Assembly (NCBI RefSeq): GCF_943914015.1
Contig: NZ_CALUAK010000009.1
Span: forward strand, 1-40,162
Length of the DNA: 40,162 nt
Source of the DNA: an uncultured Corynebacterium sp.
Lineage (GTDB): Bacteria; Actinomycetota; Actinomycetes; Mycobacteriales; Mycobacteriaceae
Direction: 5' to 3'
Of the stretch, positions 31,423 to 38,958 are shown one piece after another; position 1 is the stretch's first letter, and each line of letters opens with the position of its first letter. Both the position numbers and the translations under genes were made by a program. Under the pieces are notes generated by a model, which made no database searches, was not told the origin of the DNA, and worked only from the letters and a program-made list of their open reading frames with translations.

Positions 31423-32862
31423 ATGCAGTTCGGGATTGATTTTGGCACAACACGCACCGTTATCGCTGCCTGTGATAGGGGTAACTACCCGGTTGTCTCT
31501 GTCGAGGATCCGCACGGCGACAGCCACGATTTTCTCCCCTCCGTCGTCGCCCTCGATGGCGAGCGCATCGTCTGCGGGTGGGAGGCGATGGAACTTCGCG
31601 GCACGCCCACCTTCACCCGATCATTCAAGCGGGCACTGTCCGGCCCCTACGTCACCGCCGCCACCCCCGTTGCCCTCGGCACGCAGACGCGCACGGTGGG
31701 TGAAATCCTCGCGGCCTACGCCACCCATGTGGTCGGCCACCTGCAGCGCTTCCAGAAGGAACTCACCGATTCCTCACCGATTGAGGTGGTTCTCGGTGTT
31801 CCCGCGCACTCGCACCACGCGCAGCGACTCATCACCATGTCCGCGTTTTCCCGCACCGGAATCACGGTCAAAGGGCTCATCAACGAGCCATCCGCCGCCG
31901 CTTTTGAGTACACGCACCGCCACTCCCGCACCCTCAACTCGCGCCGCACCTCCATCCTCGTCTATGACCTCGGTGGTGGAACCTTCGATGCCTCGCTCGT
32001 TTCCATCACCGGAGGCAATCACACGATTGTGGACACCGTCGGTCGCCCCCGCCTCGGTGGCGACGACCTCGACGAGGTTCTCGCCACCCTCGCCCTGGAC
32101 ACTCTTGGTCGCGCCGACGACGCTTTCTCCGCCACCGCCCGCATGAGGCTTCTCGACGAGGCGAAGTCCGCCAAGGAGGCCATCGTTCCGCAGTCCCGGC
32201 GCATCGTTCTTGCCGTCGGCGACGAGGACGTCACCATCCCCGTCCCCGTTTTCTACGAGGCCGCTTCTCCGCTTATCGACGAAACCCTCGCGGCCATTGC
32301 GCCCCTCATCGGTTCCGGCTCCCTCCGCGACACCTCCATCGCCGGCATCTACCTCGTCGGTGGCACTACCTCCCTCCCCGTCGTCGCCCAAACACTCCGC
32401 AAGAAGTTCGGCCACCGCGTCCACCGCTCTCCCCTGCCCTCCGCCTCGACAGCCGTCGGCCTCGCCATCGCCGCCGATCCGGACTCCAACTTCGCCCTCA
32501 GCGAGAAACGCACCCACTCCATCGGTGTCTTCCGCGAATGGGATGCCGGCAGCGAGGTCAGCTTCGACCCGCTCATCAGCCCCGGCTCCGACGAATCCTC
32601 CGCCGAGCGCATCTACAGGGCCGCACACAATGTCGGCTGGTTCCGCTACGGGGAATTCGACGACGACTTCACCCTCGTTGCCGAGGTGGTTGTCCCCTTC
32701 ACCGCCGACACCGCTGCTCTTTCCGAGGACGAACTCCGCTGTCTCCCCGTCACCCGCACCGACGGCGGCCCCCTCGTGCACGAACGTGTCTCCGTCAACG
32801 ACGACGGCATTGTCTCCATCGCCATCGATGTCGACGAACTCGGCATTCACATCCGTCGCTAG
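31423..32862 (+). CDS. Short Hsp70-family (DnaK-like) ATPase without a standard substrate domain
   Basis: A 479-residue protein with a complete actin/Hsp70 nucleotide-binding fold. Phosphate 1 is in FGIDFGTTRTVIA, phosphate 2 in LVYDLGGGTFDASLV, and the adenosine motif in GIYLVGGTTSLPVVA; GLINEPSAAAFEY is also Hsp70-like. After about residue 360 the protein does not resemble the DnaK beta-sandwich substrate domain in length or motifs, only about 120 residues remain, and there is no EEVD-like or lid region. Such shortened Hsp70 relatives occur in other bacteria, with unclear roles. It is divergent from hemL and ends inside the first, broken unit of repeat array G. Confidence 0.87.
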   Translation: MQFGIDFGTTRTVIAACDRGNYPVVSVEDPHGDSHDFLPSVVALDGERIVCGWEAMELRGTPTFTRSFKRALSGPYVTAATPVALGTQTRTVGEILAAYATHVVGHLQRFQKELTDSSPIEVVLGVPAHSHHAQRLITMSAFSRTGITVKGLINEPSAAAFEYTHRHSRTLNSRRTSILVYDLGGGTFDASLVSITGGNHTIVDTVGRPRLGGDDLDEVLATLALDTLGRADDAFSATARMRLLDEAKSAKEAIVPQSRRIVLAVGDEDVTIPVPVFYEAASPLIDETLAAIAPLIGSGSLRDTSIAGIYLVGGTTSLPVVAQTLRKKFGHRVHRSPLPSASTAVGLAIAADPDSNFALSEKRTHSIGVFREWDAGSEVSFDPLISPGSDESSAERIYRAAHNVGWFRYGEFDDDFTLVAEVVVPFTADTAALSEDELRCLPVTRTDGGPLVHERVSVNDDGIVSIAIDVDELGIHIRR

Positions 32863-33344
32863 CTTCTTTTCTTGGCTCCTGGCTCTTGGCTCTTGGCGTG
32901 GGCCGCATTCGCTTTGGATTTCTCTCGAATGCGGCCCATCTTCTTGCTCGCACTCGGGGTTTTGCATCCCTTGGGCCGCAAAGCGGATAGGTGTGTTTTG
33001 GAACGCGGCCCATCTGCTCCCTGGTACCCGGGATTCAAACCCTGTCGGGCCGCATTGCGGATAGCGCCGAACCAAACACGGCCCATCCGGATCCAGCCAC
33101 ACACGAATCGTATGAAGTCGGGCCGCAAACGGAGTTCCGGGAAACGGAATGCGGCCCAGCGACACTCCGGCACCCGAGCTTCAAACCCCGCCGGGCCACT
33201 TTGCGGATAGCGCCGAACCAAACACGGCCCATCCGGATCCAGCCACCCCCGCAACAACCGGGGATGGGCCGCAAAAATGATCAGCGGAATCGAATGCGGC
33301 CCATCTGTTCATCGGCTCTTGGGATTGGAGAGGAGATGGGCCAC
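32858..33344 (+). repeat. Repeat array G: six complete units plus one broken unit
   Basis: Left arms are at 32931, 33005, 33078, 33151, 33224 and 33296 (steps 74, 73, 73, 73, 72). Right arms are at 32970, 33044, 33117, 33190, 33263 and 33335, each exactly 39 bp after the left arm. A lone right arm at 32897 is followed by a normal 24-bp spacer, so its missing left arm would fall at 32858, on the stop codon of the Hsp70-like gene. Units 3 and 5 and their upstream spacers are nearly identical, a recent internal duplication of a two-unit, 146-bp block. The array fills most of 32863-33409; the rest is the 33372 hairpin. Confidence 0.93.
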
Positions 33345-33371
33345 TTTGCGGATGGGGCAGCAAAGACGCGA

Positions 33372-33395
33372 GTGGCCCCGGAGGACCGGGGCCAC
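33372..33395. terminator. Perfect 10-bp hairpin between array G and hemY
   Basis: GTGGCCCCGG (33372-33381) and CCGGGGCCAC (33386-33395) form a perfect stem with loop AGGA. On the plus strand it is followed by the T-rich CTTTACTTTTT; on the minus strand the U-tract is poor. It lies just after the hemY stop and can serve the convergent transcripts, most plausibly the plus-strand one. Confidence 0.7.
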
Positions 33396-33409
33396 AGGAG
33401 CTTTACTTT

Positions 33410-34801
33410 TTAGGCGATGCGCTGGGCGGCAGCGCGAGCGCCGGCGATGATGGCAGGAACGCCCACGCCGTCGATCCAGGCACCGCAGACTTCGATACCA
33501 TCGAGGTCGGCGATGGCGTCTCGGAAAGCGGAGACGTAGGAGATGTGGTCGGCGTCGTAACGCGGGAGGCCGCCCCACCAGACCTGGACGTAGGCTTCCT
33601 CGAGCTCGCCGGTGTAGCCGGTGACCTTCTTGAGATCTTCCTGGCCCCATTCGATGAGCTTCTCGGGATCCTCGCGAAGGATCTCGTCGTGGCCGAATTT
33701 GCCGAAGCTGGCTCGAACGAGGGCACCGCCGCGCTTTTCGTAATGGCCCCATTTCTTGGAGGAGATGGTGAAGGCCTTGGCGTGCATGTCGGGCTCGTCG
33801 GAGGCGACGAGGACGCCGGAAATGTCCGGGAGCCCCTCGTCGGAGGCGAACTTCATGGAGACAACAGCGCAGGAGGCAAGCTTCTGCTTCTGGGCCTCGG
33901 CAGCAGCTGCGGGGCTGAGCTCCTTGAGCTGCATACCGACAGTCGGGCCGGGGGTGGCGAAGATGACGCCGTCGTAAACTCCCTCACCTGCGCCCTTGAG
34001 GGTGTAGCCGTTGTCCTTCTTCGAGATACCGGTGACGAAGGAATCGACGTAGATGGTGGCACCGGAGGCCTCGGCGAGGCGGTCGTAAAGGACCTGGTAA
34101 CCCTCGTCGAAAGCACCGAAGACGGGCATCGGCTTGGAGTTAGGTGCCTGGGTGCGCCCGGCGCGCTTGGCACCAATGCGTTGGACGGCGCCGGAGAGGG
34201 TGACGGGCTCGCCTTCCTCGGCTAGCTGGTCAAATTCTTGGGCCAGCTGCGGGACGGTAGCGCGAATGCCGAGGTCATCGGCATTGCAGGAGTAGACGCC
34301 ACCAAGCATCGAATCAACGAGGCGATCGACGACGTCGTCGCCGTAGCGTTCGCGGACAAGCTGGCCGAGGCTGCGGTCCTCGCCGACTGTCCAGTCGATG
34401 GGGTCGGCGTCCTTCTCGGCGTCGATGCGCGCGCAGGCCTCTGCGGAAATGACCTCTTCGAGGCCTGTCGACGTTGCGGGGATACCCATCACGCCACCGC
34501 GCGGAAGTTCGAGGAGAGTGCCACCGGCGTACACCCGGGAATGCCTGCCTGCTGGGTAGACGACGCGATCCTCGATTCCCAGCTCCTCGAAGAAGGCGTG
34601 GGCATCCTTACGGAAGTTGATGAAGGCCTCAGCACCCATGTCGGTCGGGCCGTGCTCGGCGTCGATGGTCAAGAGCTTGCCGCCGATGCGGTCGGTGGCT
34701 TCAAAAACGTCTACGTCCGCATCTGGGTGGTGATTCCTCAACTCGTACGCTGCGGTGAGACCTGCAAGTCCCGCCCCTACTACTGCATATCGCACTGACA
34801 T
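33410..34801 (-). CDS. hemY: HemY-type protoporphyrinogen/coproporphyrinogen III oxidase
   Basis: A 463-residue FAD enzyme. The N-terminal dinucleotide motif is YAVVGAGLAGLTAAYELRN, followed by DVFEATDRIGGKLLT. GVIFATPGP and the C-terminal VCGAWIDGVGVPAIIAGARAAA complete the FAD fold. In actinobacteria this enzyme usually oxidises coproporphyrinogen III to coproporphyrin III (also called CgoX) in the coproporphyrin-dependent heme route. Two adjacent ATGs (34802-34804 and 34799-34801) follow AAAGGA; the second has better spacing and a GTG two codons later is possible. hemE lies 20 bp upstream. Confidence 0.93.
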   Translation of the reverse strand: MSVRYAVVGAGLAGLTAAYELRNHHPDADVDVFEATDRIGGKLLTIDAEHGPTDMGAEAFINFRKDAHAFFEELGIEDRVVYPAGRHSRVYAGGTLLELPRGGVMGIPATSTGLEEVISAEACARIDAEKDADPIDWTVGEDRSLGQLVRERYGDDVVDRLVDSMLGGVYSCNADDLGIRATVPQLAQEFDQLAEEGEPVTLSGAVQRIGAKRAGRTQAPNSKPMPVFGAFDEGYQVLYDRLAEASGATIYVDSFVTGISKKDNGYTLKGAGEGVYDGVIFATPGPTVGMQLKELSPAAAAEAQKQKLASCAVVSMKFASDEGLPDISGVLVASDEPDMHAKAFTISSKKWGHYEKRGGALVRASFGKFGHDEILREDPEKLIEWGQEDLKKVTGYTGELEEAYVQVWWGGLPRYDADHISYVSAFRDAIADLDGIEVCGAWIDGVGVPAIIAGARAAAQRIA

Positions 34802-34821
34802 CATTCCTTTCGTTACGTATT

Positions 34822-35877
34822 TTAGGACTCTTGGATAAATTTCACAGTTTCTGTGATGACATCCGGGTCCGTATCGGGGAGGACGCCGTGCCCCAGGTTG
34901 AAAATATGGCCCGTTGCGTCACCGGCGGCGATGGCAAAGGCTGCCTCGTCCTTAATGCGGGTGACCTCTGTAGCGATTGCGTCATGGCTGGTGAAGAGCA
35001 TGGCCGGATCCAGGTTGCCCTGCAGTCCGGTGGCGCGGCCGGATACGCGGTGGATGCGCTCGGCGGCGCGATCGAGAGGGACGCGCCAGTCCACGCCAAC
35101 GACATCGGCGCCGGCAGTGGCGAGATCTGGAAGGAGCTCACCCGTGCCCACACCAAAATGGATGCTGGGGATATTCTCTGCCACCTGGAGGATGCGGGCG
35201 GAATACGGCTGCACGTAGGTGCGGTAATCGTGCTCGGAGAGGAATCCGGCCCAGGAATCGAAAAGCTGCATGGCATCGATGCCGGCGTGCATCTGTGTGT
35301 GGAGGAAGGTGGTCACCGTCGCGGTGATCTTCTCCATGAGCAGCGCCCACGTGTCTGGGTCATTGTGCATGAGGGCCTTGGTGTGGATGTGATTCTTGCT
35401 CGGGCCACCTTCGACGAGGTAGCTAGCGAGGGTGAACGGCGCACCGACGAAGCCAATGAGCGCCTGTTGATCGGTGAGCTCGTCGAGGATGATCTCAATC
35501 CCCTGGGCAACCTCGGTGACCTCGTGCTCGAGGGTGGGGAGGGCCTCCACGTCCTCGCGGGTACGCAGGGGATGATCCAGCACTGGGCCTCGTCCGGGGA
35601 CAATATCGAGGTTCACACCGGCAGCCTTGAGGGGCACGACGATATCGGAAAAGAGGATCGCCCCGTCGACACCGTGGCGACGCACGGGCTGCAACGTGAT
35701 CTCTGCCAGCAGCTCCGGATCGAAGCAGGATTCCAGCATCCCAACGTTGGCGCGGATTTTCCGGTATTCGGGGAGGCTGCGCCCTGCCTGACGCATGAAC
35801 CACACGGGTGTGTGGTCGGGGGTTTCGCCGCGGGCGGCTTGAAGTAGCGATGCATGGGTCAGCTGTCTGCGGTTCAT
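34822..35877 (-). CDS. hemE: Uroporphyrinogen decarboxylase
   Basis: A 351-residue cytoplasmic enzyme that removes four carboxyl groups from uroporphyrinogen III to give coproporphyrinogen III. The signature PVWFMRQAGRSLPEYR is near residue 25, with the catalytic Asp in AILFSDIVVPLKAAG, then GFVGAPFTLASYLVEGG, FDSWAGFLS and NLGHGVLPDTDPD. Length is normal. It lies 16 bp after the P-type ATPase-like gene and 20 bp before hemY, in one heme operon. Confidence 0.97.
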   Translation of the reverse strand: MNRRQLTHASLLQAARGETPDHTPVWFMRQAGRSLPEYRKIRANVGMLESCFDPELLAEITLQPVRRHGVDGAILFSDIVVPLKAAGVNLDIVPGRGPVLDHPLRTREDVEALPTLEHEVTEVAQGIEIILDELTDQQALIGFVGAPFTLASYLVEGGPSKNHIHTKALMHNDPDTWALLMEKITATVTTFLHTQMHAGIDAMQLFDSWAGFLSEHDYRTYVQPYSARILQVAENIPSIHFGVGTGELLPDLATAGADVVGVDWRVPLDRAAERIHRVSGRATGLQGNLDPAMLFTSHDAIATEVTRIKDEAAFAIAAGDATGHIFNLGHGVLPDTDPDVITETVKFIQES

Positions 35878-35893
35878 AACCCCCCATTGTGCC

Positions 35894-38485
35894 CTAATAG
35901 TTTCGCACGCGAGACGAGACCCCCTCGATCACAAGCGAGGAGCCGACCATGAGCAGCGTAGCGATCATCGGGTGCAGGACACCGGCCACGGATGCCACCA
36001 TCGCCGCGATGTTGTAGGCCCAGGCGAAGACGATGTTGCGGTCTGCGAGCGCGGACACCCGGCGCGCCAGGGCGAGCATTTCGGGTATGGAGCTGGCATC
36101 GTCGCGGAAGAGGACCACGTCCGCTTCCTTCGTGTTGAGGGACTCGCCGGTGCCGAACAGTACGCCAACATCGGCGACGCGCAGGCAGGGAAGGACGGAG
36201 GAATCGCCAATCATCGCGACATTGGCGCCGGCTGTGTGGACGCTGCGGACGGCGAGATCCTTCTTGCCGGGAGCGATGCCGGCAAGGACCTTGGACACGC
36301 CGAGGGTGTCGGCGAACCGTCGCGCCACGGGGTAGATATCGCGGGAGATCATGATCGTCTCCAGGCCCATGGCTTCCAGGTCATCGATGGAGTCCTCGGC
36401 ATCCTCCTTGATCGTGTCATGGAGGAGGATGACCCCACGGGTCTTGCCGTCCCAGTTAACGATGAGGGGCGCGCCACCGGACAGGGCGACGGATCCGAGG
36501 TGGCCGCGGAGCTCAGACAGCTCACGCGGACGCCAGAGCTCAGCATCGACGGTGACAAGTTCGCCGTTCTTGTTGGGGATGGTGACCATGCCGACGAACG
36601 AACCAGCATCGGTGATGGTGAGATCATCGACGTCGATCCAGTGCGGAATGTCGTCGCCACCGGTGCCGGCATCGCGGGCTTCGCGGGCGGCGCGGACGAT
36701 GGCGCGGGAAGCCGGGTGCTGGGATTCCATCGCCAGCGCACCAGCGACGCGAAGGACAAGTTCGGAGTCCTCGCCACGTGCCGCGGTGATGGATTCGACG
36801 GTGGGCTCACCTGTTGCGAGGGTGCCAACGCGGTTGAAGATGACGGTGTCGACATCGTCAAGCTTGCGCATCGTTTCCGTGTTGCGCACGAGGATGCCCT
36901 TGCGGGCGCAGTTTTCCAATCCGAGCCGCATCGCCAGCGAGGTGGACAGCGCCATGGCCACCGGCCCCACAGAGGCCAAAACGGCAAGCGCGGAGGCGAA
37001 GGAGGCATTGAGGTTGTTGGAAATGAGCCACCACAGGCCGAAGTCCAGCACAGCGATGGTGATGGCAGCCGGCACCAGCATGGAGGCGGATTTAGTGGCG
37101 ATGTAGGTGGAGCGGTTGGAGTACTGCGTTGCCTGTGCCAGCCAACGGCGGATGCCCGCCAGGCGGGTCTGCGAACCGGTCTTGGTGACGCGGATCTTTA
37201 GTGGCCCACCACGGTTGAGGGAACCGGCAAACACGGACGAATTCACCTTTACGCTGTGGCGCGTGCCGTCGTGGATGAAGGTGTGCTCTACCTCGCCGGC
37301 ACCACCGATGACGTTGCCGTCGGCGGGGATCATGGCGCCAGTGGGGACGATGATGTCGTCACCGTTGCGGACCTCGGAAAGGGGCAGGGTGGTGCGGTTG
37401 GGTTTACCCGACTTGTGGCTGCGACGAACGACAGTGACCGTGGTATCGGAACTGACCTCGCGCTGCGACCAGTCCTCCAGCAGGTTGAATCGGGTGCGCC
37501 GGGACAGGATCCGGCCGAAGAGGAGGAGTACCGTCGTGCCACAGGCGACGTCGAGGAACAGCTCGCCGTCGGTGATGCGCCGGTAGTCGTAGGCAAACAG
37601 GCTCGGGGTGGAGTCCCAGCCGATGCTGCCGGCGGGCGTGCAGGCTAGGAGGAAGATACTCCAGCAAAATGCCGCGATGATCGCCAGCGAACTGGCCGCA
37701 TCCAGGGCGGACATGCCCCGCCTAAAGCCACCGAGAGCTGCCCGATGGAAGGGCCACGCGCAATAGGTCACGACGGGGGTGGCCAGCGCGAAGCAGACGT
37801 ATTGCCAGTAGTCGAACTGGAAGGACTCGGAGTAACTCATGACGAGGATCGGCAGCGTGAAAATAACGCTGATCAACAGTCGCCACTTGGTGATAAGTTC
37901 ACGGGCCGTAAACAGCACCTCGTAGCCTGTGGCCTCGTCGCGGTGAGCAAACGGCTGCCCTGCGCGGAGGAAACCGGATGATCTCTCGGGAGCCGTCGCC
38001 GAACGGAGGCGCTGGAGCCGTAACTCTTCCGAGCGAGGCAAGCGACCGTAGCGTCGAAAAGCCCCAACAGGCTCGTGCTCGCGCATAAACCGCGGGTGAT
38101 CAGGCTTGTCGCGGTGGCGCGTGCGGCGCTGGAGGGAACCGGGGGTGAGCTGGGCGTCGAAGCCGTGCTCCTTGAGCCGCTCGATGAGGAACGACGGAGA
38201 GACGACATCGGGAGCCGTCACCCACGCCACCGAATTGAGGAAGTTGAGGCTCACCTGGACGCTCGGGTAGGCCTCCAGCAGATGGATGACCTGCGAAACA
38301 TCGGCGGCGTTGTTGAGCCCCTCGATTTCCAAGCCGTAGCTTGTGAGATTGTTGCCGCGCCAGGGCTGATCGGGATCGGTGACGCGGATGCGATGGTTGC
38401 GCGGCCGGTCATAGCTGATGCCGATCTTCGCTGCTGCGGCTTTCGCCTCAGCGATGCGCTCACCGACGGAATTAAGGTCAGTCAT
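35894..38485 (-). CDS. P1B-type ATPase homologue lacking catalytic residues (predicted pseudoenzyme)
   Basis: An 863-residue protein with the full P1B architecture: an HMA-like N-terminal fold (about 50-115), eight membrane helices, A, P and N domains. Nearly every signature residue has changed. The HMA CxxC is replaced in GLNNAAD (56-62). The helix-6 CPC is VGP (506-508). The A-domain TGE is missing. The phosphorylated Asp of DKTGT is Asn551 in FNRVGTLATGE. The GDGxND motif is GDSSVLP (Asp761). The N-domain His-Pro (590-591), a YN in helix 7 (AWAYN) and MVGSS in helix 8 remain. ATP-driven copper transport is therefore unlikely, yet the frame is intact. It lies inside the heme operon, overlapping the upstream gene by 8 bp. 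Confidence 0.9.
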   Translation of the reverse strand: MTDLNSVGERIAEAKAAAAKIGISYDRPRNHRIRVTDPDQPWRGNNLTSYGLEIEGLNNAADVSQVIHLLEAYPSVQVSLNFLNSVAWVTAPDVVSPSFLIERLKEHGFDAQLTPGSLQRRTRHRDKPDHPRFMREHEPVGAFRRYGRLPRSEELRLQRLRSATAPERSSGFLRAGQPFAHRDEATGYEVLFTARELITKWRLLISVIFTLPILVMSYSESFQFDYWQYVCFALATPVVTYCAWPFHRAALGGFRRGMSALDAASSLAIIAAFCWSIFLLACTPAGSIGWDSTPSLFAYDYRRITDGELFLDVACGTTVLLLFGRILSRRTRFNLLEDWSQREVSSDTTVTVVRRSHKSGKPNRTTLPLSEVRNGDDIIVPTGAMIPADGNVIGGAGEVEHTFIHDGTRHSVKVNSSVFAGSLNRGGPLKIRVTKTGSQTRLAGIRRWLAQATQYSNRSTYIATKSASMLVPAAITIAVLDFGLWWLISNNLNASFASALAVLASVGPVAMALSTSLAMRLGLENCARKGILVRNTETMRKLDDVDTVIFNRVGTLATGEPTVESITAARGEDSELVLRVAGALAMESQHPASRAIVRAAREARDAGTGGDDIPHWIDVDDLTITDAGSFVGMVTIPNKNGELVTVDAELWRPRELSELRGHLGSVALSGGAPLIVNWDGKTRGVILLHDTIKEDAEDSIDDLEAMGLETIMISRDIYPVARRFADTLGVSKVLAGIAPGKKDLAVRSVHTAGANVAMIGDSSVLPCLRVADVGVLFGTGESLNTKEADVVLFRDDASSIPEMLALARRVSALADRNIVFAWAYNIAAMVASVAGVLHPMIATLLMVGSSLVIEGVSSRVRNY

Positions 38486-38957
38486 TCAAACCTCGGATGC
38501 GGTCAAAATACGCCGTCGCAGCCGAGGTGTACATGAGCAGCGCGGCGAAAGCCAACAAAACAGGGATGATCCCCAAAACGAAACCGCCGGCCTTCACCAC
38601 AAACGCCAGCAGGTTCCCCACGACGGCGACAAGCACGACAATCGCCAGCCAGCGCCTGGACATTGTGGAGCCGCGACGCAGTTGGGAAGCCAGAATGGCG
38701 ATGACGAGCGCAATCACAATGTTGAAAATCGCCACGATCTTCTGGTTGCGAACAACTGCACTGCGGAAACTCGGTTCGACATCCATCGGCCCAGTGTACC
38801 CAGAGGTGGCTAGAACCAGGCCAGCCACCATCATGAGAATCGCCGTGATGATGAATAAAAAGAAGCTCGCCGTGAGCGAGGCCGGGTAGCCCGATTGGGA
38901 GCTGCCCCGGTTCTCGTGCATCTCCGGACGGTACATGGAGGGGAACATTTCTGGCAT
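38478..38957 (-). CDS. Four-helix membrane protein of the heme operon
   Basis: A 159-residue protein with a short cytoplasmic N-terminus and four membrane helices, including SLTASFFLFIITAILMMVAGLVLA, VAIFNIVIALVIAILASQL, LAIVVLVAVVGNLLAFVV and FVLGIIPVLLAFAALLMY. No family is recognised. The ATG at 38955-38957 has AGAGG seven bases upstream, right at the previous stop. It overlaps the ATPase-like gene by 8 bp and so is coupled to it. Its place between hemB and the ATPase-like protein suggests a shared role, perhaps a membrane partner. Confidence 0.8.
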   Translation of the reverse strand: MPEMFPSMYRPEMHENRGSSQSGYPASLTASFFLFIITAILMMVAGLVLATSGYTGPMDVEPSFRSAVVRNQKIVAIFNIVIALVIAILASQLRRGSTMSRRWLAIVVLVAVVGNLLAFVVKAGGFVLGIIPVLLAFAALLMYTSAATAYFDRIRGLND

Positions 38958-38958
38958 G

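Noticed and set aside
2261..33344. Repeat arrays as intrinsic terminators
   Set aside because: The outer flanks are T-rich on the left and A-rich on the right, the reverse of a terminator on the plus strand. Loops are about 29 bases, units occur in tandem, and array D lies upstream of divergent genes.
35894..38485. Calling the ATPase homologue a pseudogene
   Set aside because: There is no frameshift or internal stop, length and helices are preserved, and it is translationally coupled within the operon. Loss of motifs is better described as a predicted pseudoenzyme.
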